A stretch of DNA of 64,000 bases, taken from positions 92,713,391-92,777,390 of the forward strand of contig CM042138.1 in assembly GCA_023376005.1 (NCBI GenBank), in the 5' to 3' direction. The stretch is from Doryteuthis pealeii. Its lineage: Eukaryota; Mollusca; Cephalopoda; Myopsida; Loliginidae. The notes under the pieces were generated by a model. It was not told where the DNA came from and searched no databases. It saw nothing but the letters and a program-made list of their open reading frames with translations. Shown piece by piece: positions 1 to 10,445 of this stretch. Position numbers and translations under genes: made by a program. Each line of letters opens with the position of its first letter. Position 1 is the first letter of the stretch.

Positions 1-126
1 ATTATCCTGATCATGTCACGCTGTTAGCACAGATTCCTATGATTCTTTCTTGTTCATCGTTCCTGGCAGGTCTACCAGGCAGCATCCAGAATCCGCACAG
101 AACTGATTGATGTAGGTTTCTGCTGA
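1..126 (-). mobile_element. LINE 3'-end fragment (reverse transcriptase C-terminus)
   Basis: On the minus strand this encodes a decayed peptide with TYINQFCADSGC and DLPGTM, the C-terminal tail seen again in the longer LINE copies at 23642-24095 and 48420-49130. The same nucleotide phrase (GTTAGCACGGATATCCAT-like, then GCAGCAT.C.GTATCCGCACAGA) recurs in all copies. The copy is cut by the window start. It is a non-autonomous remnant; clade not assigned. Confidence 0.7.
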
Positions 127-193
127 TTGTAATATATACATATATATATGTGAAAGTATGCAAACAGTTTGTTTGATATGGCTATGCCGACAA

Positions 194-309
194 TTGATAA
201 TTAATGAATTAGGCGAATATATCTGTTCAAATGTAAAGCGTAAACAAATCGAGATTTGTTTACGCTTTACATTTGAATAGATATATTCGCCTAATTCATT
301 AATTATCAA
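194..309. repeat. Near-perfect 116-bp hairpin (foldback)
   Basis: The two halves (194-250 and 253-309) are reverse complements with about one mismatch and a loop of only about 2 bases around 251. Key ends are TTGATAATTAATGAATTAGG and its complement. No protein is likely; reading frames through it are artefacts of the symmetry. A (TA)n and (GA)n tract follows at 367-398. Confidence 0.9.
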
Positions 310-427
310 CTAATTAATTCTCAAATTAGGTATGACTTCAATTAAGCACATATTCTTCCAAAAAAATATATATATATTGAGAGAGAGAGAGAGAGAGAGC
401 GAGAAAGAATGTATATTATATATATTT

Positions 428-712
428 ATCAACCCCTCCACACGAGCAGGGTGCGACATAAGGCCAATTTTTTAGACGGAGTTTATCAGGTTTGAATACA
501 GAGTTTTCCTTCTTCTAGACTGGTTACCTAACCATGGTTAAAGATCCCAATCTGCCCTACTATTTACCCATTGTTTGAGGTAAGTACGTGGATTCATACC
601 TTTCTTGATGGTATTAGCGCAATGTGAAAGGCAAACAGCCTTGTCCAGGATTTGAACTCGTGTCGACGAGTCCCTTTCCTACATCTTTAACCATTACACT
701 ACACGCCTCCAC
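428..712 (-). mobile_element. tRNA-derived SINE, family A (near full length)
   Basis: Read on the minus strand the element starts at about 712 with a tRNA-like head: a box-A-like TAGTGTAATGGTTAA and a box-B-like GAGTTCAAATCC, the internal RNA polymerase III promoter. A conserved body follows (TTAACCATGGTTAGG, GAAGGAAAACTCTG) and it ends GGAGGGGTTG before a (TA)n tract. Several copies in the window share this layout. The family resembles the octopus tRNA SINEs in general design; I cannot assign it to a named one. Confidence 0.8.
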
Positions 713-1050
713 CCAAATGTCTTTTATGTCTATAATTGTAATTTTACACAGTCTCATAAGATGTAATTAGTTATACATAAACACGGAAATTTATTAGAAG
801 AATATGAACAGCTACGTCTAGTCGTGATATCAGATAACTTGTTTATAATGCTATTAACGGAGTTTGCTTGTCAACAGTCTAACATTAAAGACAGTTATCT
901 AATACACACGAACAGACTGTTATCTAGTGAGGTAATTTGTAACGTTCTGCTTTTACAAGATGAGATAGCCAACGCTAGTGAGATTTTCTAATTGAAATGA
1001 TAAAAGAAAAGAAAAGAAAATTCAAAAATATGTTTAAAGACAACTACAAG
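713..1050. other. Unannotated AT-rich stretch
   Basis: No gene, RNA or repeat recognised. It ends in a short AAAAGAAAAGAAAA purine tract before the 120-bp tandem repeat. Confidence 0.5.
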
Positions 1051-1066
1051 GAGGAATGTCAAAAAG

Positions 1067-1426
1067 TAATGCCATTTTCTTTAGGACAGGTTTAATTACC
1101 AACACAAGAACATGTATCATACATCAAAATGAAGCTGGTCCTATGTGGATCACATCCCTACTTTTACGCATAGGCGAGTCCGAAAATAATGCCATTTTCT
1201 TTAGGACAGCTATAATTACCAACACAGCAACGTGTATCATACATCAAAATGAAGCTGGTCCTCTGTGGATCACATCCCTACATCTACACATAGGTTAGAA
1301 AAAAAGTAATGCCATTTTGTTTAGTACAGGTATAATTACCAACACAGGAACATATATCATACATCAAAATGAAGCTGGTCCTCTGTGAATCACATCCCTA
1401 CTTCTCAACATAGTCACCGTTTCTGT
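1067..1426 (+). repeat. 120-bp tandem repeat, three units
   Basis: The phrase GCCATTTTCTTTAGGACAG starts at 1071, recurs at 1191 and, as GCCATTTTGTTTAGTACAG, at 1311: exactly 120 bp apart. Because 120 is a multiple of three, units 1 and 2 stay in one frame (1056-1298, two 40-residue repeats with FFRT, CIIHQNEAGP and WITSL); a TAG stops the frame at the start of unit 3. Many differences change amino acids, so I see no sign of coding constraint. Confidence 0.85.
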
Positions 1427-1589
1427 CAATAGCCATGTTCCACCTTCGAATGAGAGCATGTATCCCCGTCCCTAAGATTCTGTTGAATGTTTTCGAACCA
1501 TTTATTCACTACAGATTTCCCTTCCACGTCACTGGAATAATGTTTGCCTCTCAAACCTTCTTTCATGGGGCCAAAAAAGATAATAGTCT

Positions 1590-1638
1590 GAGGCAAACAT
1601 TCCGGAGCAGGGAATACATACTCCGCAATGTTTGCCTC
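1590..1638. repeat. Short hairpin
   Basis: GAGGCAAACATTCCGGAG and CTCCGCAATGTTTGCCTC pair around a 13-base loop. The sequence ATGTTTGCCTC also occurs at about 1541, so the arm is itself repeated locally. Confidence 0.7.
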
Positions 1639-1895
1639 ATGATTCTTTGATGTACATCTCTGTTAAAGTCGTGACTGTTTTAGCGGAAATATTGCTCTCC
1701 AAGTATTAGTTTGTTGTAATACACAATTCGCTTTTGTTTTGTTTTTTCTTTGTTTTTTTCTTCTTCTTTTTTTTTGTAGTTACTTGTTCTAGTTTGGGGA
1801 TGAGTTTTCACTATAGTTTTTTTATGTTTTGCTGTTTTGATACGATGGAGTTAGGCAAATTTCTTTAAAAACTATGAGGAATGTTATTTAACAGT

Positions 1896-2116
1896 GGTAC
1901 TAATGCAGAATAGCGCGCAAAATACAATATCATTAGACTACGTATAAAAAGCATTACATTTCATTAAATTTCACGGAAATACTCGTAACCTTTGAGACGC
2001 TAGGGTTAGGGCAAGGATAAGTTTCAGTGTTTGTGTTAGCCTCACGGTTAGTGATAACGTTAGGCTATTTCGGGAGTTTCCGTAATCTTATGCCTTTTAT
2101 ACGTAAAACACGATTT
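1896..2116 (+). mobile_element. MITE family M1, copy 1 (right end lost)
   Basis: Begins GGTACTAATGCAGAATAGCGC and continues with the shared interior CGTATAAAAAGCATTACATTT, ..ACGGAAATAC.., a degenerate TTAGGG-like core and GGGAGTTTCCG. The right terminal repeat is missing because copy 2 begins at once. Confidence 0.75.
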
Positions 2117-2373
2117 GGTACTAATACAGAATAGCGCGCAAGAGATACTTTCATTAGATTACGTATAAAAAGTATTACATTTCACGGAAATACCCGAAAG
2201 CTTTGAGATGATAGGGTTAGGGTTAAGGTAAGGGTTTAGGTTAGTGTTAGGGTCAGTGTTACGGTTAAGGTTAACGTTAGGCTACTTTGGGAGTTTCCGC
2301 AATCTAATGATATTTATACGTAAAATTCTATTCAAATGATATTATTACTTGGGCACCATTCAGCATTTCTACC
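2117..2373 (+). mobile_element. MITE family M1, copy 2
   Basis: Starts GGTACTAATACAGAATAGCGC and ends CAGCATTTCTACC, its inverted complement in degraded form. The sub-terminal GATTACGTATAAAAAG is mirrored near 2310 by TTTATACGTAAAA. The core at 2205-2275 has a run of TTAGGGTTAGGGTTAAGG-like units. Together with copy 1 it is a head-to-tail pair. Confidence 0.8.
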
Positions 2374-2715
2374 TTAACTTTTCTTTTCTTTTCATAGATA
2401 TACTAGCATTCTGCTTTGAAAAAGTTTTAATAAATAAAGATGTTATTCTACTGTTGACATTAAACACCGATTCTGTCGTTTGTTACATCAGCATAAAACT
2501 GTTGTAACGTTTGCTGTATCGTTGTCACGTGGCCATACACATTACAAATTCTAACGCAACAAAAACACCGAATAAACACTTCAGCTATTCAAAATCTCTT
2601 TGCCCTATGGGCATAAAGCATCGTAAACACTGTAAAAACATCGTAAGCAAACTCGATTTTTGAGAAAAAAAATATCTTCAGTATAGAAACTAGCAAATGT
2701 GAAGAAAGGAAGTGA
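2374..2715. other. Unannotated intergenic stretch
   Basis: No gene or repeat recognised in this 340 bp. Confidence 0.5.
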
Positions 2716-3452
2716 ATGTAGTATATTAAGAAAAAAGAAAAAACACAGGTTTAAATGGGTTAAGTGGTGAGTTTATTGGCCGACGCTGCAGTGTTTCGAT
2801 CTATTAATTAGATCCTCTTCAGGGCATTTGTTGGTATATGGAAGGTGATAAGAAATGTTTTATCACTGATATAACGAGAAAAGCGAGTGGCAGTCCTAGG
2901 TATTCATCTGTTTAAAAAAAATTTGAGGTTTGAAAAAAGGGAAGACGGTTTGAAATATGACGTCAAATATTCTATTTTACGGCGTGAGTATGGGACGGTG
3001 TAAGTGTGTGTATCGAAAGGAAACATTGTGGATTTTTTAGATGTGTGGTTGTGTGTGTGTGTGTGTGTGTGTATAAATCTTTTGCGATAAACGACAGCGG
3101 AAATACATCTTAAGGTTGTGTGTGTGTGTGTGTAAATGCACAATATTTCCTTTCGATGCACACACTTACACCGTCCCACACTCACGCCGTAAAATAGAAT
3201 ATTTGACGGCATATTTCAAACCGTCTTCCCTTTTTTCAAACCTCAAAAAAAATTTAAACAGATGAATAACAATAACTACCACTCGCTTTTCTCGTTATTC
3301 TGTGATAAAAAAATTCTTATCACCTTCCATATACCAACAAATGCCCTGAAGATGATCGAATTAATAGATCGAAACATTGCAGCATCGGCCAATAAACCTA
3401 CCACTTAACCCATTTAAACCTGTGTTTTTTCATTTTTCTTAATATACTACAA
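2716..3452. mobile_element. Foldback element with ~320-bp inverted arms
   Basis: Left arm (about 2716-3040) and right arm (about 3140-3452) are reverse complements: both outer ends read GTAGTATATTAAG, then (A)n, ACACAGGTTTAAATGGGTTAA. The loop around 3040-3140 holds two (GT)n tracts. Each arm carries CTGAAGA - short stem - GAAAC (2794-2822 minus; 3346-3375 plus), a hammerhead-like arrangement. The phrase AAACTAGCAAAT occurs just outside both ends (2686 and 3451), a possible duplication or a nested insertion into the adjoining Helitron end. Confidence 0.8.
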
Positions 3453-3453
3453 A

Positions 3454-4405
3454 CTAGCAAATATACTCACCCTCATAGTGCAAGTATTTATGTTTTAATT
3501 TGATAAGATATATTAAATTAGAAAGGCTGATGAAACTAAATAAGAATGCAGATAAAAGGTTTGAAACAGAGGGGGTATAATCGAAAAATAGAACAACTGA
3601 AACTTACTGTTCCATCACTCCCGTCTTTTATTGCTAAATTTTCTCGATTAAACTATTTAGTTAAATAGGAAGTAAAGAATAGAATTACACTTATTCTTGT
3701 TTAATAGATTTCTTTAAGATTTATCCCGAGATTTTTGCTCATATTCATTAAGATAAAACCTGTAAATGAATGTTCTCTGGGGGCACAGTTTAAGTCGACG
3801 ACAATGCTGCACTCTTCTTACCAATACTATCAAAAGGTCTTGTCTCTCGTCCTCGTCACCACGGCCAAAATGCTACTGCAAGCTTTCTCGCAGTTTTCTC
3901 TGAGCTGGTCAATATATACACAATTACAGTGTTCATCCGGGCTCCTCCTCTGCCCAGCACGTGTGACACTAATCAGCACGCGTCAATCCTTCACACCTGG
4001 CCACTCTGGATAGTTTAGTCATTCCCATGCGTCGGGCCACGACTCACGATCAAGAGAATGCGAGTTCAATCTCCCCACTCTGATCTTCGTTCTGCATGCC
4101 AAACACAGTCGTGCACGCTTCGAACTACTACGTTCGTGGTTTCTCTCGCCACAAAACCAAACAATCATAAATCAATAATACTAAGCACATATTTATTAAA
4201 ATCAAATTGAAATATCAATGTGCAAATTAGCCTTCCCGTTTCACATTGTAAACATTGATATTATTATGTAGATAAGGCCAAAATATATAATGTTAAAGAA
4301 TATTATTAATAATTGAGGTTTAAAGAAAAATAAGAATCGTATAGAATGTGACGTAAATAACTAAGTGAATTGTGATTTAGGCGGACAATCTCCATTATAA
4401 TAAGA
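3454..4405 (-). mobile_element. Helitron-like element, family 1, interrupted
   Basis: Minus-strand element: 5' end TCTTATTATAATGGAGATTG at 4405, 3' end with a hairpin region and CTAG at 3454-3457. It shares its body with copies at 15890, 17183, 59096 and others. It is non-autonomous: no Rep/helicase reading frame. It is interrupted between about 3770 and 4160 by an unrelated insert. Confidence 0.75.
3770..4160 (+). mobile_element. tRNA-like insert inside the Helitron
   Basis: A 390-bp insert breaks Helitron family 1 relative to its other copies. AAAACC occurs at both borders (before 3771 and after 4160), compatible with a short target duplication. At 4008-4080 it has a tRNA-like core: TAGTTTAGTCATTCC (box A-like) and GAGTTCAATCTCC (box B-like). 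The GC content is higher than in the host element. Probably a SINE, but the tRNA-like part is internal, so the family is unclear. Confidence 0.5.
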
Positions 4406-4589
4406 TGACATTTTGTCATATAATTCCAGTTAACATCATTGAATTAATAACGGATTTAGTCACGTATTCCCCACAAGATTTCTTTGTTTATTGGTACGAG
4501 GTGCCAATTAAAGAAATAGTCACGTGAATCATGTAGAATATTGTCTCGACATTCCAATGAATTTGACATTATGTTTTTGTCATACATAT

Positions 4590-4745
4590 ATTTACCAACC
4601 CCTCCACACAATTAGGATGTGACGCAAGTTCAGTTTTCTAAGCAGAGTTTAAACAGGTTTGATTCATATTTCCTTCTCCTAGTCTGTTTGCTTAACCAAA
4701 GTTAAACAGGCCTAGTCTACATTATTATTTACCCATAGCATGGAG
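4590..4745 (-). mobile_element. SINE family A, 3' fragment
   Basis: Matches the 428-712 element from CCAACCCCTCCACAC through the CTTCTCCTAG..TGTTTGCTTAACC segment to CATGGAGGGAGAATAG; the tRNA-like head is missing. Confidence 0.75.
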
Positions 4746-4895
4746 GGAGAATAGTTGGAAATAACAAAAAAGGGTAAATGAATATTTTGGTTGTTGTGAA
4801 TTTGGTTTTGTTTATTTTTGTACTTTTTCATAATAAAAATGAACGAAACTTAAGTAATCTTGCACACAAAAAACAATTAAGTAGAAAGACTATTT

Positions 4896-5095
4896 AGTGT
4901 AGCACACAAGAGAAAAATATAATTAGATTACATATAAAAAGCATTACATTACACTGAATACGCGAAATCTATGGTTAGAGTTAAGGTGAGGGTTAGAAGT
5001 GGGGTTAAGCTACTTCGGGAGTTTCTAATGCTATTTATACGTAAAATGCGATTTCTAATGATATGATCTCTTGCGCGCTATTCTGCATTTGCACC
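4896..5095 (+). mobile_element. MITE family M1, copy 3
   Basis: Left end begins AGCACACAAGAG (the outermost GGTAC..CAAAATAG is lost); right end is complete: CTCTTGCGCGCTATTCTGCATTTGCACC. The interior has TACATATAAAAAGCATTACATT and TTTATACGTAAAATGCGATT. Confidence 0.75.
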
Positions 5096-5139
5096 TGTTA
5101 TTTGTTCTTGTTTCTTTTTTGTATTGGTTCGTTTTTTCG

Positions 5140-5312
5140 GGGTTTAACAGGTTGGAATTTAGCGTTATCCTTCTCCTAGACTGGTAGCCCAACCAATGTT
5201 AAAGAAGCCCAGTCTGCCCTACTGTCTACCCCGAGCAGGAAGGAGAATAGCTGGATTCATATCTTTCACATGGGTATTAGAGCTATTGAATCTAAACAGC
5301 CTCGTCCAGGCG
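5140..5312 (-). mobile_element. SINE family A fragment
   Basis: GTTTAACAGGTTGGAATTTAG, CTTCTCCTAGACTGGTAGCC, GGAGAATAGCTGGATTCATA and AAACAGCCTCGTCCAGG match the body of the family A copies. Both ends are missing. Confidence 0.75.
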
Positions 5313-5382
5313 CACGTGGTGAATAAAAAAATTTGATGTGAAACTGTAGATTTGAATCTTACAGACCGCGCGCATTCCTCAA

Positions 5383-5465
5383 CCATATATATATATATAA
5401 TATATATATATATTATTGTGTGTGTGTGTTGTGTTGTGTGTGTGGGATGTGTGTGTGGTGTTAAT
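5383..5465. repeat. (TA)n then interrupted (GT)n
   Basis: A (TA)n run followed by a (GT)n run broken by single-base irregularities (GTGTTGTGTTGTG, GGGATG). The irregularity matches the noisy look of the following palindrome. Confidence 0.8.
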
Positions 5466-5739
5466 TGTGAGGTATGTGCTCTGTGTTTTGTGAGTATTAT
5501 GTTTATATGAATATATACAAGCTTGTATAGATTTTAATGTTACATATGACGATACTTGTACTTACAGAGCCAAGTAAATAAGAAAAAACAGATTTTTACA
5601 ATACAAACTCCTTGCATGACATGGCACTGACTCCACGGGACAATGGTTAATAACATTTATCAAACATTTAAAAATGCCATACAGATTAAAGTAAATAACA
5701 ATGAATACATCCAATATATATCTACATGCAATTATATAC

Positions 5740-6274
5740 ATAGCAAGAATATGCTCTCCTCACGGGCCGTAAGGTAATATAAGTTTAATGTACTGAAATA
5801 TGATAAATTAGAAAAACTAATGAAACTAAATAAGACGAATATAGAAGATATTACTCTTATTTTGATGTTATTATAATTAATTTCTATATGAAATTATATA
5901 TAGGATTGTTTTAATGCGTTTGAGAAATTAATCGAGATAGTATTAGAAATCAAGTAAACAGAACTATTTTTTCCTTAAACCCAGTTTGTTAAAATCATTA
6001 TGCAAATTATTCCCAACATATACAATTGAAAATTTATATTGTTCTTTAGAAATTATAACACATATTTCAGGATTTTAAATGCATTAAAAATAGGGAAGTT
6101 TTTTGTGGGATAATCTAACTTAGGTAGACTTAATGGAGACATAATTAATAAACAAGTTGCTAATTAAGATGAATAATAACTATTTCATATTCGATGAGAA
6201 TAAACGCAATAACTAAGTGGTGACATGGTTTCAGTTACAGATAAAAGTTTTATATAATCTCAACTTTAATATGA
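5740..6274 (-). mobile_element. Helitron-like family 1 variant (left arm)
   Basis: Minus-strand 5' end (TC at 6274-6273) with CTGTAACTGAAACCATGTCA near it, the diverged counterpart of CTGTAACCGAAACTATATTA in other copies. The 3' end at about 5740 has lost a base of CTAG but its mirror in the right arm keeps CTAG. Confidence 0.6.
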
Positions 6275-6504
6275 TTATTCATTCATGTTATGATTCCCCT
6301 TATATTTTTGTATGATGTGATTGTTTTTTATATAAGGTGTGCTGAGGTCCCACCACTTAAACTTATATACTCTGTGTGGACGCGTGGATTGGAGCTAGAC
6401 ATCAACAGCTCGAATGCTGGTTACTTAGCTATTTGATCGCCATCTTGAGAGCCGTTTCATTTGCACGTATTTTCCCCGGACGAATGGACCTAAACTAAGG
6501 ACTT

Positions 6505-7250
6505 TGCTCAACCAAAGGATTCTACCAACACTAAGGGAACCGAGGACAACCAAAGGATTCCTACCCAACACTAAGGGACACCGAGGAGCAACCAAGGATT
6601 CTACCCAACACTAAAGAACACCGAGGAACCAATATTCTACTGTTGGGATTATTTGGATATAGATGTGCCTAAATACCCACCTCTATTTATAAACTAGCCA
6701 TGGTCACGTGATTGACTCTTGTAACGCAATCACTAGCATACTACTGCCTGATAGAACACTTAACCCCCCCCCCAACATTGGTCATAATTAACTGCAGTCT
6801 TTGAGGATGGACACACATAGGATTGCCGGATCTGTACCATACTCAGGACGCTTAATACTTTATACGTAACTAAGAACATTTTAGTAACCAAAGATTCATA
6901 TTATCAATGATTCTTTATCAAGTATCCAATTCCAACAGATAAGGCACTTCTACTATTAAGGCGCAAGGAATGACCCTTAAAACGTAACACTAACCGACAC
7001 TAAGGGACACCTAGAAACAACCAAAGGATTCTAACAAAACCTAGGGACACCGGGACAACCAAAGGTTCTACCCAACACGAAGGGACAGACCGGAGAAACA
7101 ACCAAAGGATTCTACCCAACACTAAGGGACAACCGAGAAACAACCAAAGGGATTCTACCCAACACTAAGGGACAACCAGGAACAACCAAGGATTCTATCC
7201 AACATTAAGGAACAGCGAGGGACAACTAAAGGATTCTTCACTAAAGATCA
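6505..7250 (-). repeat. 41-bp minisatellite (left arm)
   Basis: Repeats of a 41-bp unit, AAGGATTCTACCCAACACTA then AGGGACACCGAGGAACAACC, in two blocks (6505-6640 and 6990-7250) separated by a unique ~350-bp stretch. Units carry many one-base losses and gains. A C9 run lies at about 6766. Confidence 0.8.
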
Positions 7251-7364
7251 GCCTCTGCTTAACACCAAGGGATCTCCTCAGTAAAGTTTCTTCACTTAAA
7301 GCCAAAAATGACCACAAAATTGGAAACAGTTTCGGTTACAAAACTGAAAGTTAAATAATCTTCA

Positions 7365-7425
7365 TTATAATAAGATTATTCATTTATGTTTACGATGTCC
7401 CCTTATATTTTTGTCAGGATTAAAG
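7365..7425 (-). mobile_element. Second Helitron-like 5' end (left arm)
   Basis: TTTCGGTTACAAAACTGAAAG, TTCATTATAATAAGA is the family 1 head. It is followed by the same ~50-bp flank (ATTATTCATT.ATGTT..GATGTCCCCTTATATTTTTGT) that follows the head at 6274, so two heads sit in near-identical contexts about 1.1 kb apart. Confidence 0.55.
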
Positions 7426-7611
7426 TACGAAATGATATAATAGACATATTTTGCTGTGAGGTGACTTTTTATTAGAATTCAATTTTGTCTCGAAGACAGT
7501 TTAAGTTTCGACGGAATCCATCCAGAAATTACCATATATTAATTCAAATCTGTTGAATTTTTATTGTAAACCTTACGCTTACATACATATAACATAATAT
7601 TTACATATCGC

Positions 7612-7682
7612 TGGGACCGGTACGACTAAAAACCTTGCACTTCTAGGCGATGCTCTACCGACTGAGGCCAAGATCCGGTCCA
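7612..7682 (-). mobile_element. tRNA-like SINE head (left arm)
   Basis: The minus strand reads GGACCGGATCTTGGCCTCAG, TCGGTAGAGCAT, and a box-B-like GTTTTTAGTCGTACC. Mirror of 11844-11914, which preserves GTTCGATACC. About 71 bp, without a recognisable SINE body. Confidence 0.65.
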
Positions 7683-7798
7683 TCATTTTTTTAAAACAAA
7701 AGAACCTATTCATTATAAGAAGTAATTAATTAATGATATATACAGAATTTCATTAAACTTGTATAATTCCTTGACTTTCTTATTTTTTTAAAAGCAAA

Positions 7799-8235
7799 GT
7801 GTTTGTTCGCCTTTCCTTATTTCATTTGGATAGTCGTGGCCCCAGGCTGGGAAACTCTGAAATGTACATGGGAGCCTGTATCAATGTTTGGGTGGGGTGG
7901 ACTCTACTGTCGGCCTACATACATGATGATGCCATCAAACTCGTGTCGAGTATTGCCATTGATAAAGTATACAAAAAAAAAGTTCAACGGCGAGGCTGCA
8001 CGCACGTGTCTTTTAGCCCATATGCAGAATTGAACACCTCTAGCAGTAGGTACTGGAATGTTTTGTTCCCATAATCTTCCTATCGGCGTTTTAAACCTCC
8101 TGTGCTCTTGCACATATTACGACACTCACAACCGGTTATTTTCAGGGAGCACTGGGTTATTGGCCCGTTTCGCCGATGCACAATTTGGTGACTCATCAGG
8201 CCAGCTCTTCTCAGATTCGGACTTCCACACCCTTC
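7799..8235. repeat. Unidentified repeat block with hammerhead-like core (left arm)
   Basis: A 430-bp GC-richer block mirrored at 11300-11710. On the minus strand, 8199-8167 reads CTGATGAGTCACC..CGGCGAAAC with flanking GAGCTGGC and CCAGTGCTC that can pair as a stem, resembling a hammerhead ribozyme of the kind known from Penelope-like elements. Three overlapping short frames cross it, none convincing. Confidence 0.5.
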
Positions 8236-8236
8236 A

Positions 8237-8330
8237 TACAGTATACCAATATTATATATAATATATATATATATTTATATAATATATATAATATATGTGT
8301 GTGTGTGTTGTGTGTGTGTGTGTGTAAGGT
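8237..8330. repeat. (TA)n/(GT)n tract (left arm)
   Basis: TA-rich run then interrupted (GT)n; mirrored at 11200-11285. A further (TA)n/(GT)n tract is at 8617-8690, mirrored at 10840-10910. Confidence 0.8.
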
Positions 8331-8514
8331 ATCCAATGACTGGTAGTAGGATGATTCCACCTGGGATCCTCAAAATCTCACTGTATAACCATACTTATGC
8401 TCCTGTAGGTGCAACTTATACTCAATACAAATATTTTTAAAATCCTAAAGAGAGCTCAATTATACTAATCAATAATTAGATTAATTAAAGGAGCAATATT
8501 TAATTTTCAAAGAA

Positions 8515-8605
8515 AGAAAAAACTTAACAAACCGTCATTCCGTAATAAATGCATCATATACGAATAAATTTATACGGAATGACGGTTTAATTAAATGTTT
8601 TCCTT
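8515..8605. repeat. Hairpin inside the left arm
   Basis: AACCGTCATTCCGTAATAAATG pairs with TTTATACGGAATGACGGTT; the same hairpin is seen in the right arm at 10936-11003. Confidence 0.75.
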
Positions 8606-8624
8606 CTTTTAAAGAATATATATA

Positions 8625-8664
<40 letters not shown>

Positions 8665-9090
8665 GTGTGTGTGTGTGTGTGTGTGTGTGGTGCCTACCTA
8701 CATACATTCATAGATACATCATACTATACATACACACAATAGATATGTATGTTAGTGGTGTATGGGTGTAATAAGCTAAATATAAGTGATAAGACTAACC
8801 AGGAATAATATTCGTTTTAGCAATTAGTTTTTGATATGAATTGTTTCAACTGGATTCAAGCCAGAGGTCATCGTCTGAAAAAAATGTTTTTTTTTTTTTA
8901 AGTAATTGATATGCCCCAAAAGAATTTGTAAAAATCAATTTGTAACGTGACATATTCAATGCATTTGGCTTTAATGTTTAATATACCTATTGTCATGACC
9001 ATTGCGTACATATCCACGTGACTTTGAAGGAACGCGTGCAAGGTTTCCAATGGGAATGTGTATGGTACCGCATCACGAACGTTTTTTATA

Positions 9091-9293
9091 ACTAATGCAA
9101 AAATAGCCCACAAGAGTTAAATATCTTTAGATTACCTATAAAAGTATTTTATTTATTTACATTTTATGGAAATATCCGAACCTGTTAGGTTACGTTTAGG
9201 CTTACTTTGGGAGTTTCCGTAATCATTGCTATTGTATAGGTAAAATGCGATTGTAATGATATTGTCTCTTGTGTGCTATTTTGCATTTGTACC
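9091..9293 (+). mobile_element. MITE family M1, copy 4 (left arm)
   Basis: Starts ACTAATGCAAAAATAGCCCACAAG and ends TTGTGTGCTATTTTGCATTTGTACC. Interior: GATTACCTATAAAAGTA and GGAGTTTCCGTAATCATTGC. The mirrored copy is at 10246-10445. Confidence 0.8.
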
Positions 9294-9710
9294 TCTGTTT
9301 TATTTAAATATTTAACAATGACTTTCCTTTACTTAATTTTATGCGGTACAATCCTATTAAAACAGAAAATGGTGTTTTGAGGATACGGTATATATAAGCC
9401 TTTCTATACGTACAAAAATGATATTATTTAAATGTTATATACATATGTTCATCTCTTATAATATCTCAACCATATTTTTGCAAACATATATTTAATTGGT
9501 TTTACGATAAGTGTTTCCACATGTGCGATTGACAGCGAAATAGAAGAAATACCAAAGTGTGAATTAATGGCATTTGGTGATTTAAACAAATTACAAGAAA
9601 CAATATTCACGAGAACAGAAAATGTGCAAAAGACTTTTATTAGAATTCTTTTCAGATATTTACCGTGGTTCCGAAATTTTTCAAAATGAACACTTATAAT
9701 TTTATATATA

Positions 9711-9833
9711 GAAAATTACAAATATAACAAACCAAATACATATTCATTCTAACGCGCCATGGAATTAATGATATACTATTAGTATAGTTTGTTGTAATAC
9801 ACAATTCGCTTTTTGTTTTCTTTTTGCTTTTTC
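9711..9833. other. Spacer at the palindrome centre
   Basis: About 123 bp without inverted partner. It contains AGTTTGTTGTAATACACAATTCGC, also present at 1709, so it is genomic sequence. I do not see a sequencing-adapter-like segment. Confidence 0.7.
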
Positions 9834-10245
9834 TTATATATAAAAATAAAGTGTTCATTTGAAATTTCGGAACCACGGTATATCTGAAAAGAATTCTAAT
9901 AAAAAGTCTTTTGCACATTTTCTGTCTCGTGAATATTGTTTCTTGTAATTTGTTTAAATCAACAAATGCCATATATTCACCTTTGGTATTTCTTCCTATT
10001 TCGCTGTCAATCGACAATGTGGAAACACTTATCGTAAAACCAATTAAATATATGTTTGCAAATATGGTTGAGATATTATAAGAATGAACATATGTATATA
10101 ACATTTAAATAAATATCATTTTTGTTACGTATAGAAAGGCTTATATATAACCGTATCCTCAAAACACCATTTCTGTTTAAATAGGATTACCGGCATAAAA
10201 ATTAAGTAAAGGAAAGTCTTGGTTAGAGGATTTAAATAAAACAGA

Positions 10246-10445
10246 GGTACAATGCAAATAGCACACAAGAGACAATATGCATTACAATCGCATTTCCTAT
10301 AAATAGCAATGATTACGGAAACTCCCAAAGTAGCCTAAACGTAACCCTAACAGGTTTCGGATTTTCCATAAATGTAATAAAATAAACATACTTTTTATAG
10401 TAAATCTAAAAGATATTAACTTGTGGGCTATTTTGCATTAGTATA
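10246..10445 (-). mobile_element. MITE family M1, copy 5 (right arm)
   Basis: Begins GGTACAATGCAAATAGCACACAAGAG and ends GGGCTATTTTGCATTAG; inverted counterpart of 9091-9293. Confidence 0.8.

Larger units (their letters stand above)
5607..9710. repeat. Left arm of the 8.3-kb palindrome
   Basis: AACTCCTTGCATGAC at 5607 is the reverse complement of the last bases before the N gap (13886-13900). Collinear inverted matches continue inward: tRNA-like head, the block at 7799-8260, (GT)n, MITE M1 and CGTGGTTCCGAAATTT near 9664. The arms differ mainly by single-base insertions and deletions. No convincing gene lies inside. Confidence 0.9.

Noticed and set aside
1067..1426. CRISPR-like array
   Set aside because: Long diverged units without spacers, in an animal genome.
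2205..2275. Telomere repeat
   Set aside because: Short, degenerate TTAGGG-like core inside a MITE, not a terminal array.
3735..4013. 92-residue frame in the Helitron insert
   Set aside because: It crosses the insertion border and overlaps a tRNA-like region.
9711..9833. Sequencing adapter at the palindrome centre
   Set aside because: The spacer has no adapter-like segment and shares a phrase with 1709-1755, so it is genomic.
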